NCBI GenBank assembly: GCA_011364965.1
Contig: RDOB01000004.1
Location: 328,769-392,768 of the forward strand
DNA: 64,000 bases
Source of the DNA: Candidatus Heimdallarchaeota archaeon
Lineage (GTDB): Archaea; Asgardarchaeota; Heimdallarchaeia; Hodarchaeales; Hodarchaeaceae
Direction of reading: 5' to 3'
The position numbers and the translations under genes were made by a program. Numbering within the stretch: the stretch's first letter is position 1; every line of letters starts with the position of its first letter. Positions 51,024 through 60,252 of the stretch are shown here, piece after piece. The notes under the pieces were generated by a model, which saw only the letters and a list, made by a program, of their open reading frames with translations, was not told the DNA's origin and ran no database searches.

Positions 51024-51824
51024 TTGGAAGTAAAGATATTAGACTATCGTGACAAATATGTTAAGTTCATCTTGTCGGATGCTTCACCAACTTTTGCCAA
51101 TACGCTTCGTAGAATGATGATGAGCGAAGTTCCTACCATGGCAATTGATGAAGTAATTATGATTGAAAATACTACTCCATTATACGATGAGATTGTTGCT
51201 CATAGATTAGGTTTAATTCCCTTAAAGACTGATTTGGATAGTTTTGTAAGACCTGAGCTTTGTACATGCGGGGGTCAAGGTTGTACTTCTTGTGAAGTAT
51301 CTATTACTCTTGAAAAAAGTGGAACTCAAGATGTAGAAGTTGTTTACTCTAATGAGTTGATATCTCAAGATCCCAAAATCATCCCAGTTTATCCAAATAT
51401 CCCAATCCTAAAACTCGCAAAAGATCAGAAAATCTTCTTAGAAGCTATCGCGCGGCTTGGAAGGGGTCTTGATCATGCCAAATGGCAACCAGTATCAACA
51501 GTTTCATATAAATATTATCCAGTAGTGAACTTTAATTTAGATAACTGCACCTATTGTGGAGATTGCGTTGAAGTTTGTCCGCGTGATATAATAAAGATTG
51601 AAGATGACGAAATAAAGGCTGTAAATGTTGAAAATTGCAGTCTATGCAATCAATGTGTTGATACTTGCGAGCTGGATGCAGTTTCCGTATCTACAAAACC
51701 TAATGAATTCATCTTTAAAGTTGAAAGTACGGGGGCTCTATCTGTAAAGAGAATACTTACTGAATCATTAAAACTACTTAAAGATAAATCTGAGGAATTC
51801 AAAACTCTTATTGACGAATTCTAG
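51024..51824 (+). CDS. rpo3: RNA polymerase subunit Rpo3 (RpoD) with iron-sulfur domain
   Basis: 266 residues. FILSDASPTFANTLRRMMMS, AHRLGLIPLKTDLDSF and LARLGRGLDHAKWQP-like AIARLGRGLDHAKWQPVS are RPB3/alpha motifs. Between the two halves lies a ferredoxin-like domain with two complete cluster motifs, CTYCGDCVEVCP (about 173-184) and CSLCNQCVDTC (about 205-215). Many archaeal Rpo3 proteins carry one or two such clusters. An additional CTCGGQGCTSC (zinc-like) occurs near residue 80. Rpo3 pairs with Rpo11 in the assembly platform. The start is TTG. Confidence 0.94.
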   Translation: MEVKILDYRDKYVKFILSDASPTFANTLRRMMMSEVPTMAIDEVIMIENTTPLYDEIVAHRLGLIPLKTDLDSFVRPELCTCGGQGCTSCEVSITLEKSGTQDVEVVYSNELISQDPKIIPVYPNIPILKLAKDQKIFLEAIARLGRGLDHAKWQPVSTVSYKYYPVVNFNLDNCTYCGDCVEVCPRDIIKIEDDEIKAVNVENCSLCNQCVDTCELDAVSVSTKPNEFIFKVESTGALSVKRILTESLKLLKDKSEEFKTLIDEF

Positions 51825-51838
51825 GAGTGAAACAGAAC

Positions 51839-52201
51839 ATGTTAACCAAAGGACGAACTGATCCAAATAAAATTGCGCTTATTCGAAAATTACGAAGTGC
51901 AGCTACTAAAAATCAAGCAAAAATCTGGAAAATTTTAGCAAGTGAATTATCCAAATCAAATCGGAAAAGAGTAGCCATCAATTTGTCTCAAATTAATAGA
52001 AATTCCTCGAAAGGAGATATTATTCTTGTTCCAGGTAAGGTTCTAGGCGCTGGGAATTTAGGACATAATTTAGAGATCGCTGCAGAATCTTTCTCTGAAT
52101 CTGCTCAATTAAAAATTCAAGAAACTGGAGGGTCCTGTATCTCAATTGAAGAGTTATTAAACAAGAACCCCTCAGGATCTGGAGTCCGATTAATGAAATA
52201 G
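51839..52201 (+). CDS. rpl18e: Ribosomal protein eL18
   Basis: 120 residues from the ATG giving MLTKGRTDPNKIALIRK; a GTG at 51827 would add four. RKRVAINLSQINRNSSKGDI, VPGKVLGAGNLGHNLEIAA and the end SGSGVRLMK fit eL18. It lies between rpo3 and uL13, in the conserved archaeal order. Confidence 0.94.
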   Translation: MLTKGRTDPNKIALIRKLRSAATKNQAKIWKILASELSKSNRKRVAINLSQINRNSSKGDIILVPGKVLGAGNLGHNLEIAAESFSESAQLKIQETGGSCISIEELLNKNPSGSGVRLMK

Positions 52202-52212
52202 AAGGGTAGAAT

Positions 52213-52653
52213 ATGGTTGATCTTACTCAATTTGATGATGCTCATATCATTGATGCAGAAAATGCTGTTATCGGGCGCTTAGCTAGCATTGTAGCCAAAA
52301 GACTACTAAGTGGAGAAAAAATCATCCTAATAAATGCTAATAAGGGGATTATATCTGGAAATCCTAATACAATCGCTAAATCATATTTGCAGAGGTGGAA
52401 GATTAAAACGAAATCAAATCCTCTGAAGGGTCCCTTTTTTCCTCGTCAACCGGATCAAATTTTAAAAAGAACTGTTCGAGGAATGCTTCCATATAAAAAA
52501 AGCCGAGGGAAAGACGCTTATGGGAGACTATTGGTGTTCAAGGAAAAACCTGATTTATTCTCTGATAGAAATATCGAAACGATTCCCGAAGTTCTCAATA
52601 CAAACCCAAAATCACCTTATATTACGCTTGCAGAATTACAAACCAAAATTTGA
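52213..52653 (+). CDS. rpl13: Ribosomal protein uL13
   Basis: 146 residues. DDAHIIDAENAVIGRLASIV, LINANKGIISGNPNTIAKSY and GPFFPRQPDQILKRTVRGML, then PYKKSRGKDAYGRLLVFKE, are uL13 motifs. It is spaced 11 bases from eL18 and 12 from uS9. Confidence 0.96.
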   Translation: MVDLTQFDDAHIIDAENAVIGRLASIVAKRLLSGEKIILINANKGIISGNPNTIAKSYLQRWKIKTKSNPLKGPFFPRQPDQILKRTVRGMLPYKKSRGKDAYGRLLVFKEKPDLFSDRNIETIPEVLNTNPKSPYITLAELQTKI

Positions 52654-52665
52654 GGTTCTAATATC

Positions 52666-53067
52666 ATGAAAAGCATTTTAAGAAGTGGAAAACGTCGAAC
52701 AGCAATTGCTCGTGCTATAATTAAAGATGGAAAAGGTAGAGTTTTAATTAATGGAAAACCCTTAGAAGTTATTGAGCCTAAAATTGTAAGGATGAAATTA
52801 ACTGAACCATTCCTTCTTCTGAAAGAAAAACTCCGGACAAGCATAGATATAACTGTTAAAGTTAAAGGTGGCGGATTCATGGGACAAGCAGATGCAGCTA
52901 GGATAGCTATTGCACGAGCATTGTTAGCATGGAGCAATTCAGAGGAATTAAGGCTTAAATTCCTTGAATATGATCGTCATATGATTGTTGGTGATCCAAG
53001 AAGACGAGAACCGAAACATTTTGGTGGACCAGGAGCAAGAGCGAAATACACCAAAAGTTATCGATAA
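52666..53067 (+). CDS. rps9: Ribosomal protein uS9
   Basis: 133 residues. RSGKRRTAIARAIIKDGKGR, KVKGGGFMGQADAARIAIAR and the invariant end PKHFGGPGARAKYTKSYR identify uS9. It is the last gene of this unit; rpo10 and rpo6, which often follow in archaea, are replaced here by a tRNA gene. Confidence 0.97.
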   Translation: MKSILRSGKRRTAIARAIIKDGKGRVLINGKPLEVIEPKIVRMKLTEPFLLLKEKLRTSIDITVKVKGGGFMGQADAARIAIARALLAWSNSEELRLKFLEYDRHMIVGDPRRREPKHFGGPGARAKYTKSYR

Positions 53068-53127
53068 ATCACAATACTTATTTAAGTATACTATAGGACA
53101 ATCTCTGCTATACTTTTTATATCAAAA

Positions 53128-53230
53128 GGGCCCATGGCTTAGCCTGGTTAAAGCGCTCGGCTGATAACCGAGATGGCATTCAGAGTGAATGCCAAGGTAG
53201 AGATCCCCGGTTCAAATCCGGGTGGGCCCA
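53128..53230 (+). tRNA. tRNA-Ile (anticodon GAU) with a variable-loop intron
   Basis: Acceptor GGGCCCA pairs with TGGGCCC, A73. D-arm GCTT/AAGC, anticodon stem CTCGG/CCGAG and loop CTGATAA with anticodon GAT (53163-53165) are intact, with no intron at 37/38. The variable region (53173-53205) is 33 bases instead of 5 and contains a hairpin GGCATTC/GAATGCC (7 bp). This implies an intron of about 28 bases at a non-canonical position. T-arm CCCGG-TTCAAAT-CCGGG is normal. Confidence 0.87.
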
Positions 53231-53277
53231 CTTTATTACCATTTTATCATCATTAATAAACTCATTATCACTACTAC

Positions 53278-54642
53278 TTAGGTGATCGATGTCGTTTCTA
53301 TCTTTAAATTCCTATTTTGTAGCAAATTTTTTGATGGATTAGTGATTTGAATAAGAAGAAGATTTAATAACATTATAAATCTTGAATGATCTTTTATGAA
53401 ATTTTCTGTCTTATTATATTGGGCTAACAGACAAATTAGATGGTGAATCGAAAGATGCTTTTGCAATTCTGATATAATAGTGATTTGTTCATTTTTATAC
53501 TCTTCATCTAAGATAATTTTAATTAATTTAACCAACTTTTCGTTCTTCACTAATTTTTGGCAATATTCTTTTCTCCTATTGCACTTTTCTAATTTATTGC
53601 TAATTTCGAGATCTAAATTCTGACCTAAATTACATAATTCATAACAGATAGAATTTTTCTTCAATTTTATGTTTGGAACTTTTTTCAATTCCAAATCAGA
53701 TTTTAATTGGATGGTTTTTCTATCTTTTTCACTATCATATGGGTTTTTATTTAGATTCATCATTTTAAGTTTAATAATGAAGTGTTGAATCCCCTCCTCG
53801 AATGTAATAGTCTCTTCTTTCGATAATAAATAGTTAAATCGTGCATTTTTGAGACTTTTTGCTTCCCAAATTCCCTTATTTCCTCCTTGCTTAGAAAATG
53901 CAATTAGATAGCTTAAGAATTTAAATTTCTGACTTGTTTTATACTCCTCCTTTTCATATAGTTGAGTTAAAGATTTTTCTTCCGATTTTAGATATTTTGA
54001 AACAAGAACAATTCTGGAACCAGAGAAATTAGACTTTGACTCATTAAAATAATAATTCGCTAAAATGAAATTTTCACCCTCTTGAAGAATATAATTTTTT
54101 CCCATTTTCACGAAACGTTGGTTTTGGAAGAATTTTAAGATATCTTCCGCCGATAAACTTTTTAAATTTGGGAGTATTATGTCGAGAATCGCCCTTGATC
54201 TTTCTAATCGTTCTTTTAACTCTCGATAGGAACCTGCGTACAAAAAACACTTCAAGTTTTTCTTTCTACAATCCAACTCAATAGAAAACTCTTCTAGGTT
54301 CTTTAATTGTCTCATTTCTTCTAAGAAAATGGAACTCAAGTTATCAGATTCGGAAATACTAATCCAAAGTGAGTAATCCTCTATATAAACCATTCCCGGT
54401 TCTTTAATATGGAATTTAAGAGAATATATATCCGTTTTCCAGTATTCAAATATGTCTTTGAGTATTAAATAGAGTATAAGAGCTATTGGTAAATAATTCA
54501 CCTTATTCAAAAAAATATTGACTTCTTGATTAAAAAAAATAATTTCTTGAGTAACAAAATCAAGAACTATTATCAGCAAGATCGTTAAAAATCCAATAAG
54601 GCCAAAATTTCTTATTTTCTTCTGTATTTTTATCCTCACCAT
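53278..54642 (-). CDS. Membrane protein of the pilus-like locus, unknown
   Basis: 454 residues from the ATG 14 bases after the large surface gene; the longer reading from 54717 would overlap it. Two membrane segments near residues 15-33 and 45-62 are followed by a long, largely helical and basic cytosolic region with an AAGS- or FYAGS-like motif but no recognised domain. It is co-directional with the surface protein and the platform protein, and probably co-transcribed. Possibly a machinery component; nothing proves it. Confidence 0.55.
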   Translation of the reverse strand: MVRIKIQKKIRNFGLIGFLTILLIIVLDFVTQEIIFFNQEVNIFLNKVNYLPIALILYLILKDIFEYWKTDIYSLKFHIKEPGMVYIEDYSLWISISESDNLSSIFLEEMRQLKNLEEFSIELDCRKKNLKCFLYAGSYRELKERLERSRAILDIILPNLKSLSAEDILKFFQNQRFVKMGKNYILQEGENFILANYYFNESKSNFSGSRIVLVSKYLKSEEKSLTQLYEKEEYKTSQKFKFLSYLIAFSKQGGNKGIWEAKSLKNARFNYLLSKEETITFEEGIQHFIIKLKMMNLNKNPYDSEKDRKTIQLKSDLELKKVPNIKLKKNSICYELCNLGQNLDLEISNKLEKCNRRKEYCQKLVKNEKLVKLIKIILDEEYKNEQITIISELQKHLSIHHLICLLAQYNKTENFIKDHSRFIMLLNLLLIQITNPSKNLLQNRNLKIETTSIT

Positions 54643-54655
54643 ATTTTTGAGTAAT

Positions 54656-57600
54656 TTAAAAAAGAGGCGATCTTTTTTTCTTGATTTTTTTAACGATATA
54701 GAATGGAGATCCAACAAGTAGAGAAAGCAATACCGCTGGATATGTCTGGATAATGAATTCCTCTAAATTGTAATTATTTGGCCAATTGATGGTAACTAGG
54801 AACTCTTCGGTTCTAAATACATTTCCAGCCCTATCAATAGCTATGATAGTGATATAGTTCCTATTTTTCTCCAAACTGAAGTTGAAAACATTATATTGCT
54901 TATCGCTTATATGATAGAAGAAGGGAATGTCATTAATTAAGATAGTAAGATTTTCTCCACCTGATGCAGTTTCTGGTTCAATAACATAAGTGTGAAGTCT
55001 TAATACATTATCACCGAAAATTTCATATGAATAATCCACCATTGGTGCTTCAGTATCTATTATTGAGAAAAATTGACTTTGACTTCGAATTTGAAAATCC
55101 GAAAACGGATTAATTGACAAGTATACATTACAAGAGGAATTCCAATTCATTTTTGGAAAGAAGGCCGTAATTGTACTTTCCTGAGGATTAGTTTCAATCT
55201 GTTTGCTAGTATTGTGGCACAACAGAGAATATTGATTATCTAGTTCATAATAAACAGAGTATTCAAAGCTTACAGGACTTTTTACTTCCCAGCTTCCTAT
55301 AATTGAATCATAATAGTTATATTCATTTTCAAAAGGAATTAACTCTTTTATTTCAATTCCATAGATATCTGCTTCCAAATAAATGCGTAATTGAACTCCA
55401 CTCACAATATTAAGGTTTGAAATTGAATATACAAGGTTATTAAATACAATCGTATACAGAGTGGTAATTTCCCTGTAAATAGAGTCATAAATAGTTATAT
55501 TTGAAATTGGTAGTCCAAATTTCTTTAAATTGATATTTACAGTAAAATTGTTAACAGTGGTATTTGAATATACTTCCATTGACAATTTAAACCGTGAAAG
55601 GACTGTTTCGATTTTCATAAATGCTAAAGGACCTGCAAGTTCAAGAATTAAGATATCTGAGGTGTTTGTGGTAGCAAGAAAGCTCCAAAATATGAGATCT
55701 TGGGTAATAAGGGTTGATATTACATAATGATCACGAATTACAGAAACAGAGAGGATTTTCCCTTGGTAAGATGGAATCGATGCAAACCATTCTGATCCAT
55801 TTTCAGGATATAATATCCTGTAATAGATATAAAAGCTGGAGTTGGCATAAATCGATGATCGCTCAATTTCTGTCAAATAAACTATTTCATGATCCTCTAA
55901 AAGGGAATTATTTGAGAGTTCTAGATGGAATTCCTGAAAAATTATGGTTTTTTCATCAATTTTACCTTCAATACCAAAATCAAGCCAATTGTCTGAAGTA
56001 TAATCTGATATCTCAAGACTTAAGTCCAAAATTCCCTCTGAATTAGTAATGCCTACATATATTGGTATATTATTGAACCATAATAAAATAAATACACCTG
56101 GTAGGATTTGATAACTATTCAGATCGATTGTATAATATGTGTATATACGAAAAGTCAAATTGTCTTCTGTGTAAAGAAAATTCGGAAAATTTTCTAATTC
56201 CCAATGAAATGAAGAGTATAAAACCCTTAAATTTAGATTTTCAGTAGCAAATAGATCATTTCCATCATATGCGAAGATATCAAAAGAGTAATTTCCTTCA
56301 AGCAATCCTACAGCTGCTATTGTTAGAATATAATCATTGTTTAGTGTATGTTTAAATGAATAATAACGATCTGTTGTCATCATGACAACATTGATTGAAC
56401 TTGAAAGAACCTTATAATTCTGAAGATATAAACTTAAATTCAGGAAGAGCGGTTGAAATCGGAATATTTCAATCATTTGAGGGCAATTAAACCTGATTTC
56501 TAATTCTTGGGAACTTCCATCATGTATAACAACAAATCCATTTATCACTCCAAATTCCCATGAATTTGTATAATTCACAGTAAGTTTAATGAGTCCAATA
56601 GGAAATTCCTCCGTAATTTCTATACCTGGAAAAATAAAACTTGCATTCACCATAGCTGCAGTAGTTCGAGTCTGAATAAATGATCCATTTTCAAGAAATA
56701 GCGAAATATCACCCCCCAATGGATTCTGTAAATTTCCCCGAACCTCAAGATATTCTCCTATAATTATATCCCTAGAAAATGTCACATCGGAAATATAATT
56801 TGGTACACTTGCCTTAAAACTGACTCTTTCTTGATCAGTTATATCAAGCATGAAAAATTCAACATTTATATATTCATTTACGATATGCGATCGATTTAAG
56901 GTTGTAAATGAATGTGAATTATTTATTACACTTAATTGATCCCAATCAGTAGGAATTGGAAGAATAATAATCCTTTTATCGTTAAAGATACTGTGATTTA
57001 CAACTTCTAAGTCCATTTGTAATAGTAGTTGGGTATCATTCCATTCTTTTATATACCATGAGCAATTGTTCTTACTAATCCTGGTAATGTTTGTTTCTAA
57101 TAGCGTCCTCGCGTTCTGTGCCCATGGAGTGGTTTCGTAAGCAATAAATGTGAAATTAGCAGTGAAAAATTCGATATACAATGTTCCATTGTCACTAATA
57201 TAGGTATTTTCATTAATTTGATAGATAATTGGGATAGTTTTCAGGAGTGTTGTATAATATTGAATGTTATCTATATTTAATTCTAAATAGAAATCTGGGG
57301 TAAAAGTGATCATATAACAAAATACTGTTTCCAAATTATTGAAATTATTATATTTATCCTGTGAAATGTAGGATTCAATCACTTTAGTCAAATTTAGCGA
57401 TATTTTTCTCCAGTTAAATGGCATCGAGTCGTTACAGAAGATATAAAGGGAATTTGATCCTTCGGGTCTGGTAAGATTCGCCTCAAGATGAGCACCGAAA
57501 TCTCCCCCTAGAGAAGACAAAATAAAAAAAATGGAACTCTGATTGAATCGGAATTCTAAAGCTAATGTATGAGGTGAGGTCTGTAAATTCGAGCTGATAA

Positions 57601-58153
57601 TAGGAATCCTGAAGTTAAAGGAAATTAACGTCAAAAATTCCGAAGGAGAGGGAAGGGGAATTTCTCCAAATTTCGTGTTACTTATCCCATATCCTCCATT
57701 TCCTGTATCAGTAAAATTAAGAGTAAAAAAGGTATTATTATCTTCAAACTGAGTTGAAGCATTTACATCGTCATAACTTGGTTCTAATCCATTTTTCCAA
57801 GTATTTAAAATACCATCAGAAGTGATATTTAAATTACTACTTGTAACACTAGATTCAAGTGTGAAATTCATTAGGTCATCGTTTTGAAATACGTATGAGT
57901 CATTTGTTTGCAGATCGTTGATATTTAAGTACTCTTCAATAACACAAGTTGATGATTCCACATTATCTGAAGAGCTTATCTTTGCATCTAATTTACTATT
58001 AAAAATAAGGCTTGATTGAGTCATTAATTGACCTTGTTCAAAGGAAGTAACATAAAAAGGTGTATAACTATCATTAACACAAATGGTTGGCAGAAGAAAT
58101 GAAAGACTTAAGGCTAAAAAAAGAAATGTTCGAAAAATTATCCAAGATCTCAT
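54656..58153 (-). CDS. Large secreted, membrane-anchored surface protein
   Basis: 1,165 residues from the ATG giving MRSWIIFRTFLFLALSLSFL, a signal peptide; a TTG four codons upstream is less likely. A mostly beta extracytoplasmic region fills about 30-1110, with repeated Ig/big-like stretches (for example ITIIAIDRAGNVFRTEEFLV near the end, a typical cadherin/Ig-like close). It carries dozens of N-x-S/T sequons. One C-terminal helix (about 1130-1152) and a basic tail (VKKIKKKRSPLF) follow. It is placed between a platform protein and another membrane protein, so it may be cargo or an adhesin of the export system. Confidence 0.75.
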   Translation of the reverse strand: MRSWIIFRTFLFLALSLSFLLPTICVNDSYTPFYVTSFEQGQLMTQSSLIFNSKLDAKISSSDNVESSTCVIEEYLNINDLQTNDSYVFQNDDLMNFTLESSVTSSNLNITSDGILNTWKNGLEPSYDDVNASTQFEDNNTFFTLNFTDTGNGGYGISNTKFGEIPLPSPSEFLTLISFNFRIPIISSNLQTSPHTLALEFRFNQSSIFFILSSLGGDFGAHLEANLTRPEGSNSLYIFCNDSMPFNWRKISLNLTKVIESYISQDKYNNFNNLETVFCYMITFTPDFYLELNIDNIQYYTTLLKTIPIIYQINENTYISDNGTLYIEFFTANFTFIAYETTPWAQNARTLLETNITRISKNNCSWYIKEWNDTQLLLQMDLEVVNHSIFNDKRIIILPIPTDWDQLSVINNSHSFTTLNRSHIVNEYINVEFFMLDITDQERVSFKASVPNYISDVTFSRDIIIGEYLEVRGNLQNPLGGDISLFLENGSFIQTRTTAAMVNASFIFPGIEITEEFPIGLIKLTVNYTNSWEFGVINGFVVIHDGSSQELEIRFNCPQMIEIFRFQPLFLNLSLYLQNYKVLSSSINVVMMTTDRYYSFKHTLNNDYILTIAAVGLLEGNYSFDIFAYDGNDLFATENLNLRVLYSSFHWELENFPNFLYTEDNLTFRIYTYYTIDLNSYQILPGVFILLWFNNIPIYVGITNSEGILDLSLEISDYTSDNWLDFGIEGKIDEKTIIFQEFHLELSNNSLLEDHEIVYLTEIERSSIYANSSFYIYYRILYPENGSEWFASIPSYQGKILSVSVIRDHYVISTLITQDLIFWSFLATTNTSDILILELAGPLAFMKIETVLSRFKLSMEVYSNTTVNNFTVNINLKKFGLPISNITIYDSIYREITTLYTIVFNNLVYSISNLNIVSGVQLRIYLEADIYGIEIKELIPFENEYNYYDSIIGSWEVKSPVSFEYSVYYELDNQYSLLCHNTSKQIETNPQESTITAFFPKMNWNSSCNVYLSINPFSDFQIRSQSQFFSIIDTEAPMVDYSYEIFGDNVLRLHTYVIEPETASGGENLTILINDIPFFYHISDKQYNVFNFSLEKNRNYITIIAIDRAGNVFRTEEFLVTINWPNNYNLEEFIIQTYPAVLLSLLVGSPFYIVKKIKKKRSPLF

Positions 58154-58244
58154 TTTATATACCAATCCTTCACCAAAAAGCCTTGGTTATATCCTAAAGT
58201 AGAATATCTTGGGCCTTAATATCCTCCCAAAAATATGATTTTTG

Positions 58245-59741
58245 TTAGAAACTGGTTAAAAAAATGCTCCTTACTCCCCAATATAAGATTACAAATAACA
58301 GAAACTTTATTATTTTAAATGATAAACCAAACTGGAGAATTTCACCTTTTCTTAGTCTTGATAAATTGAAGTTTTTCAATGGAAGGAGAGATAGTGTGAG
58401 TGCAACTAGAAAAAATTCCAATTCAAAAGGAGATATTAAATTTAAATTAAGAGGTTGACGAAAAGAGTAATTTACTGCCATTTCCACAAACAGAAAAATA
58501 GGACTTGCCCCCGCGATGGAAGCTAATGAAATTATTGATAACAATTGAATTACATTTTCTTGTAATGCTATTGCTCGCAATTTAGCCCTCCCTTTATTAA
58601 GTAACTCGTTAGTTTTAGATAAATCTTGGGTGATTTTTAGAGTTTTTTCCCCTGCCTCAACTGGGTCTAGCAATGCATACTTCTCAACGAGATTGAGCAA
58701 ATATATGGTTCTTCGTTTAAAAAGTGTTTCAAGGAGGTCATTTTTCGATTTTTCTTTTCCATCTAATTGAGTTTGCACAAAATCCTTGGTGATCGACAAC
58801 TCTAATTTATTACGATATATTTTCATTGACTGATTCATACTTTTTGCAAATGAGAATCCTCGTGAAAGATACTCAGCTAGCAAAACTAGGAACTCAATCT
58901 CATGAGCATCATATGAGAGCGTATCAACATTATTAGTGCTGAAAAAACCAATTTCACTATCTCCTTGTAAAAAAAGTGATATTATGGTAATAGAGCCTGG
59001 AATCAAAATCCCTAATATGCTACTCATCTTTCCTGAAATTAATAAAAAGCATAAAACAATTGGTGGACTTAAGAATATTAATCCTGATGATAATGAAGTC
59101 CAAATCTCTATTTTTTCAGTTTTTTCAATAATTTTTTCTGCTAGTTTGGCAATAATTAGATTTTTATTTAATAAAGTAATATTTTTTCCATAATCCCATG
59201 TATCTATAATTAATACAAGTGTTTCACTTATTTGTTTTGGCAATAAAATACTAAAATTGGCTTTTAACAGCTCAGGGAGTACATTCCCAAAATGCGCCTC
59301 AAGGAGTGCATTTGAGAAAATATCTGAATAGAATGGATAATTTCCCATTGAAACATATTTCACAGCATTTCTCAGAGATTTTGAAGTTTCTAAGATGATT
59401 AATAATTCATTCATAACAAAATATCCAATAGTTTCCATTTTAAATTGAAATTTATTGAATTTCAAACGAATAAGATAATTTATTCCCCTTAAAGCTAAAA
59501 AAAATAATGAGAGCTGAATTAAACCAAAAATGAAATAAGTTCCTTGAGATATTATCAACTGAAATGCGAAGACTGCTATTGAAAATCCAAAAATAATCTT
59601 TTGCAGCTTTTCAATTCTTTCTTTATTAATTTTATATCCGTTCAGTAAAGGAATGTGGATTTGATGATTTTCCAAGAACTCATAATTTCCTATTATAGAT
59701 TCTGTTAAGTTTGAAAAAAGGAATGTTAAATTCCGGCTCAT
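58245..59741 (-). CDS. Type IV pilus/TadC-type platform protein (T2SF family)
   Basis: 498 residues with two similar halves. Each has a cytosolic helical domain (for example ETIGYFVMNELLIILETSKS near 105 and EIEFLVLLAEYLSRGFSFAK near 285) followed by paired membrane helices (about 50-90, 210-250, 405-430 and 445-490). This is the duplicated GspF/TadC/ArlJ plan of the platform that couples a secretion ATPase to pilin assembly. The ATPase is encoded on the other strand 500 bases away. The call is by topology and the split-gene context. Confidence 0.72.
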   Translation of the reverse strand: MSRNLTFLFSNLTESIIGNYEFLENHQIHIPLLNGYKINKERIEKLQKIIFGFSIAVFAFQLIISQGTYFIFGLIQLSLFFLALRGINYLIRLKFNKFQFKMETIGYFVMNELLIILETSKSLRNAVKYVSMGNYPFYSDIFSNALLEAHFGNVLPELLKANFSILLPKQISETLVLIIDTWDYGKNITLLNKNLIIAKLAEKIIEKTEKIEIWTSLSSGLIFLSPPIVLCFLLISGKMSSILGILIPGSITIISLFLQGDSEIGFFSTNNVDTLSYDAHEIEFLVLLAEYLSRGFSFAKSMNQSMKIYRNKLELSITKDFVQTQLDGKEKSKNDLLETLFKRRTIYLLNLVEKYALLDPVEAGEKTLKITQDLSKTNELLNKGRAKLRAIALQENVIQLLSIISLASIAGASPIFLFVEMAVNYSFRQPLNLNLISPFELEFFLVALTLSLLPLKNFNLSRLRKGEILQFGLSFKIIKFLLFVILYWGVRSIFLTSF

Positions 59742-59874
59742 TTGTATCTATCCGACGCCTGTAAATGGAATCAGTTTCCGAAAATCTAGCTACAATAAAA
59801 ATAAATAATTAGTATATCTTCTCATAAGTTTCCCTTTCTCATTCCGATTTTTCTTGGGTGCTTTTAACTATCAA

Positions 59875-60210
59875 ATGGAATTCATTCTGGGTATTACCTT
59901 GGCAATAATTCAAGCTCAGAAAAATAAAATAACAGTATCCTGTCCTTTATGCGGAGAATCTGAAACAATCTCTTTGGATGAAGTAGAATTAGAGCTTGCT
60001 AGGGAACAACATTCTCTTATCACAAAAGCTCTCTCCCATTCCAAAGCAGGCCATGTGCTTACACTTTATATCGATGGGCAAGGAATTGTACGTCGTAAAT
60101 ATTGCTTTGAGATTGCTGAGAACCACTTCAACGTCTTTCCCAGTTCATTACCTAATAATTTAAGCTCTCTCTTCCAACGAATGATTCAAGATTCCATGAA
60201 ATCTGATTAA
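59875..60210 (+). CDS. Small zinc-binding protein, unknown
   Basis: About 111 residues. The first part MEFILGITLAIIQAQKNKIT leads into a CPLCGESETIS pair, and the end reads HSKAGHVLTLYIDGQGIVRR before KYCFEIAENHF. One CxxC with a distant cysteine/histidine (H-S-K-A-G-H, C near the end) could bind zinc. No family is recognised. It precedes the secretion ATPase by 42 bases and may be co-transcribed. A TTG at 59854 is an alternative start. Confidence 0.55.
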   Translation: MEFILGITLAIIQAQKNKITVSCPLCGESETISLDEVELELAREQHSLITKALSHSKAGHVLTLYIDGQGIVRRKYCFEIAENHFNVFPSSLPNNLSSLFQRMIQDSMKSD

Positions 60211-60252
60211 TCACATCAAATAAAGTCCTTACTGCTTTTGGTAGGCGGTTTT

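Noticed and set aside
53278..54717. Longer reading of the membrane gene beginning inside the surface-protein gene
   Set aside because: The ATG at 54642 lies after the upstream stop and gives a sensible membrane-protein start; the longer form only adds a charged stretch.
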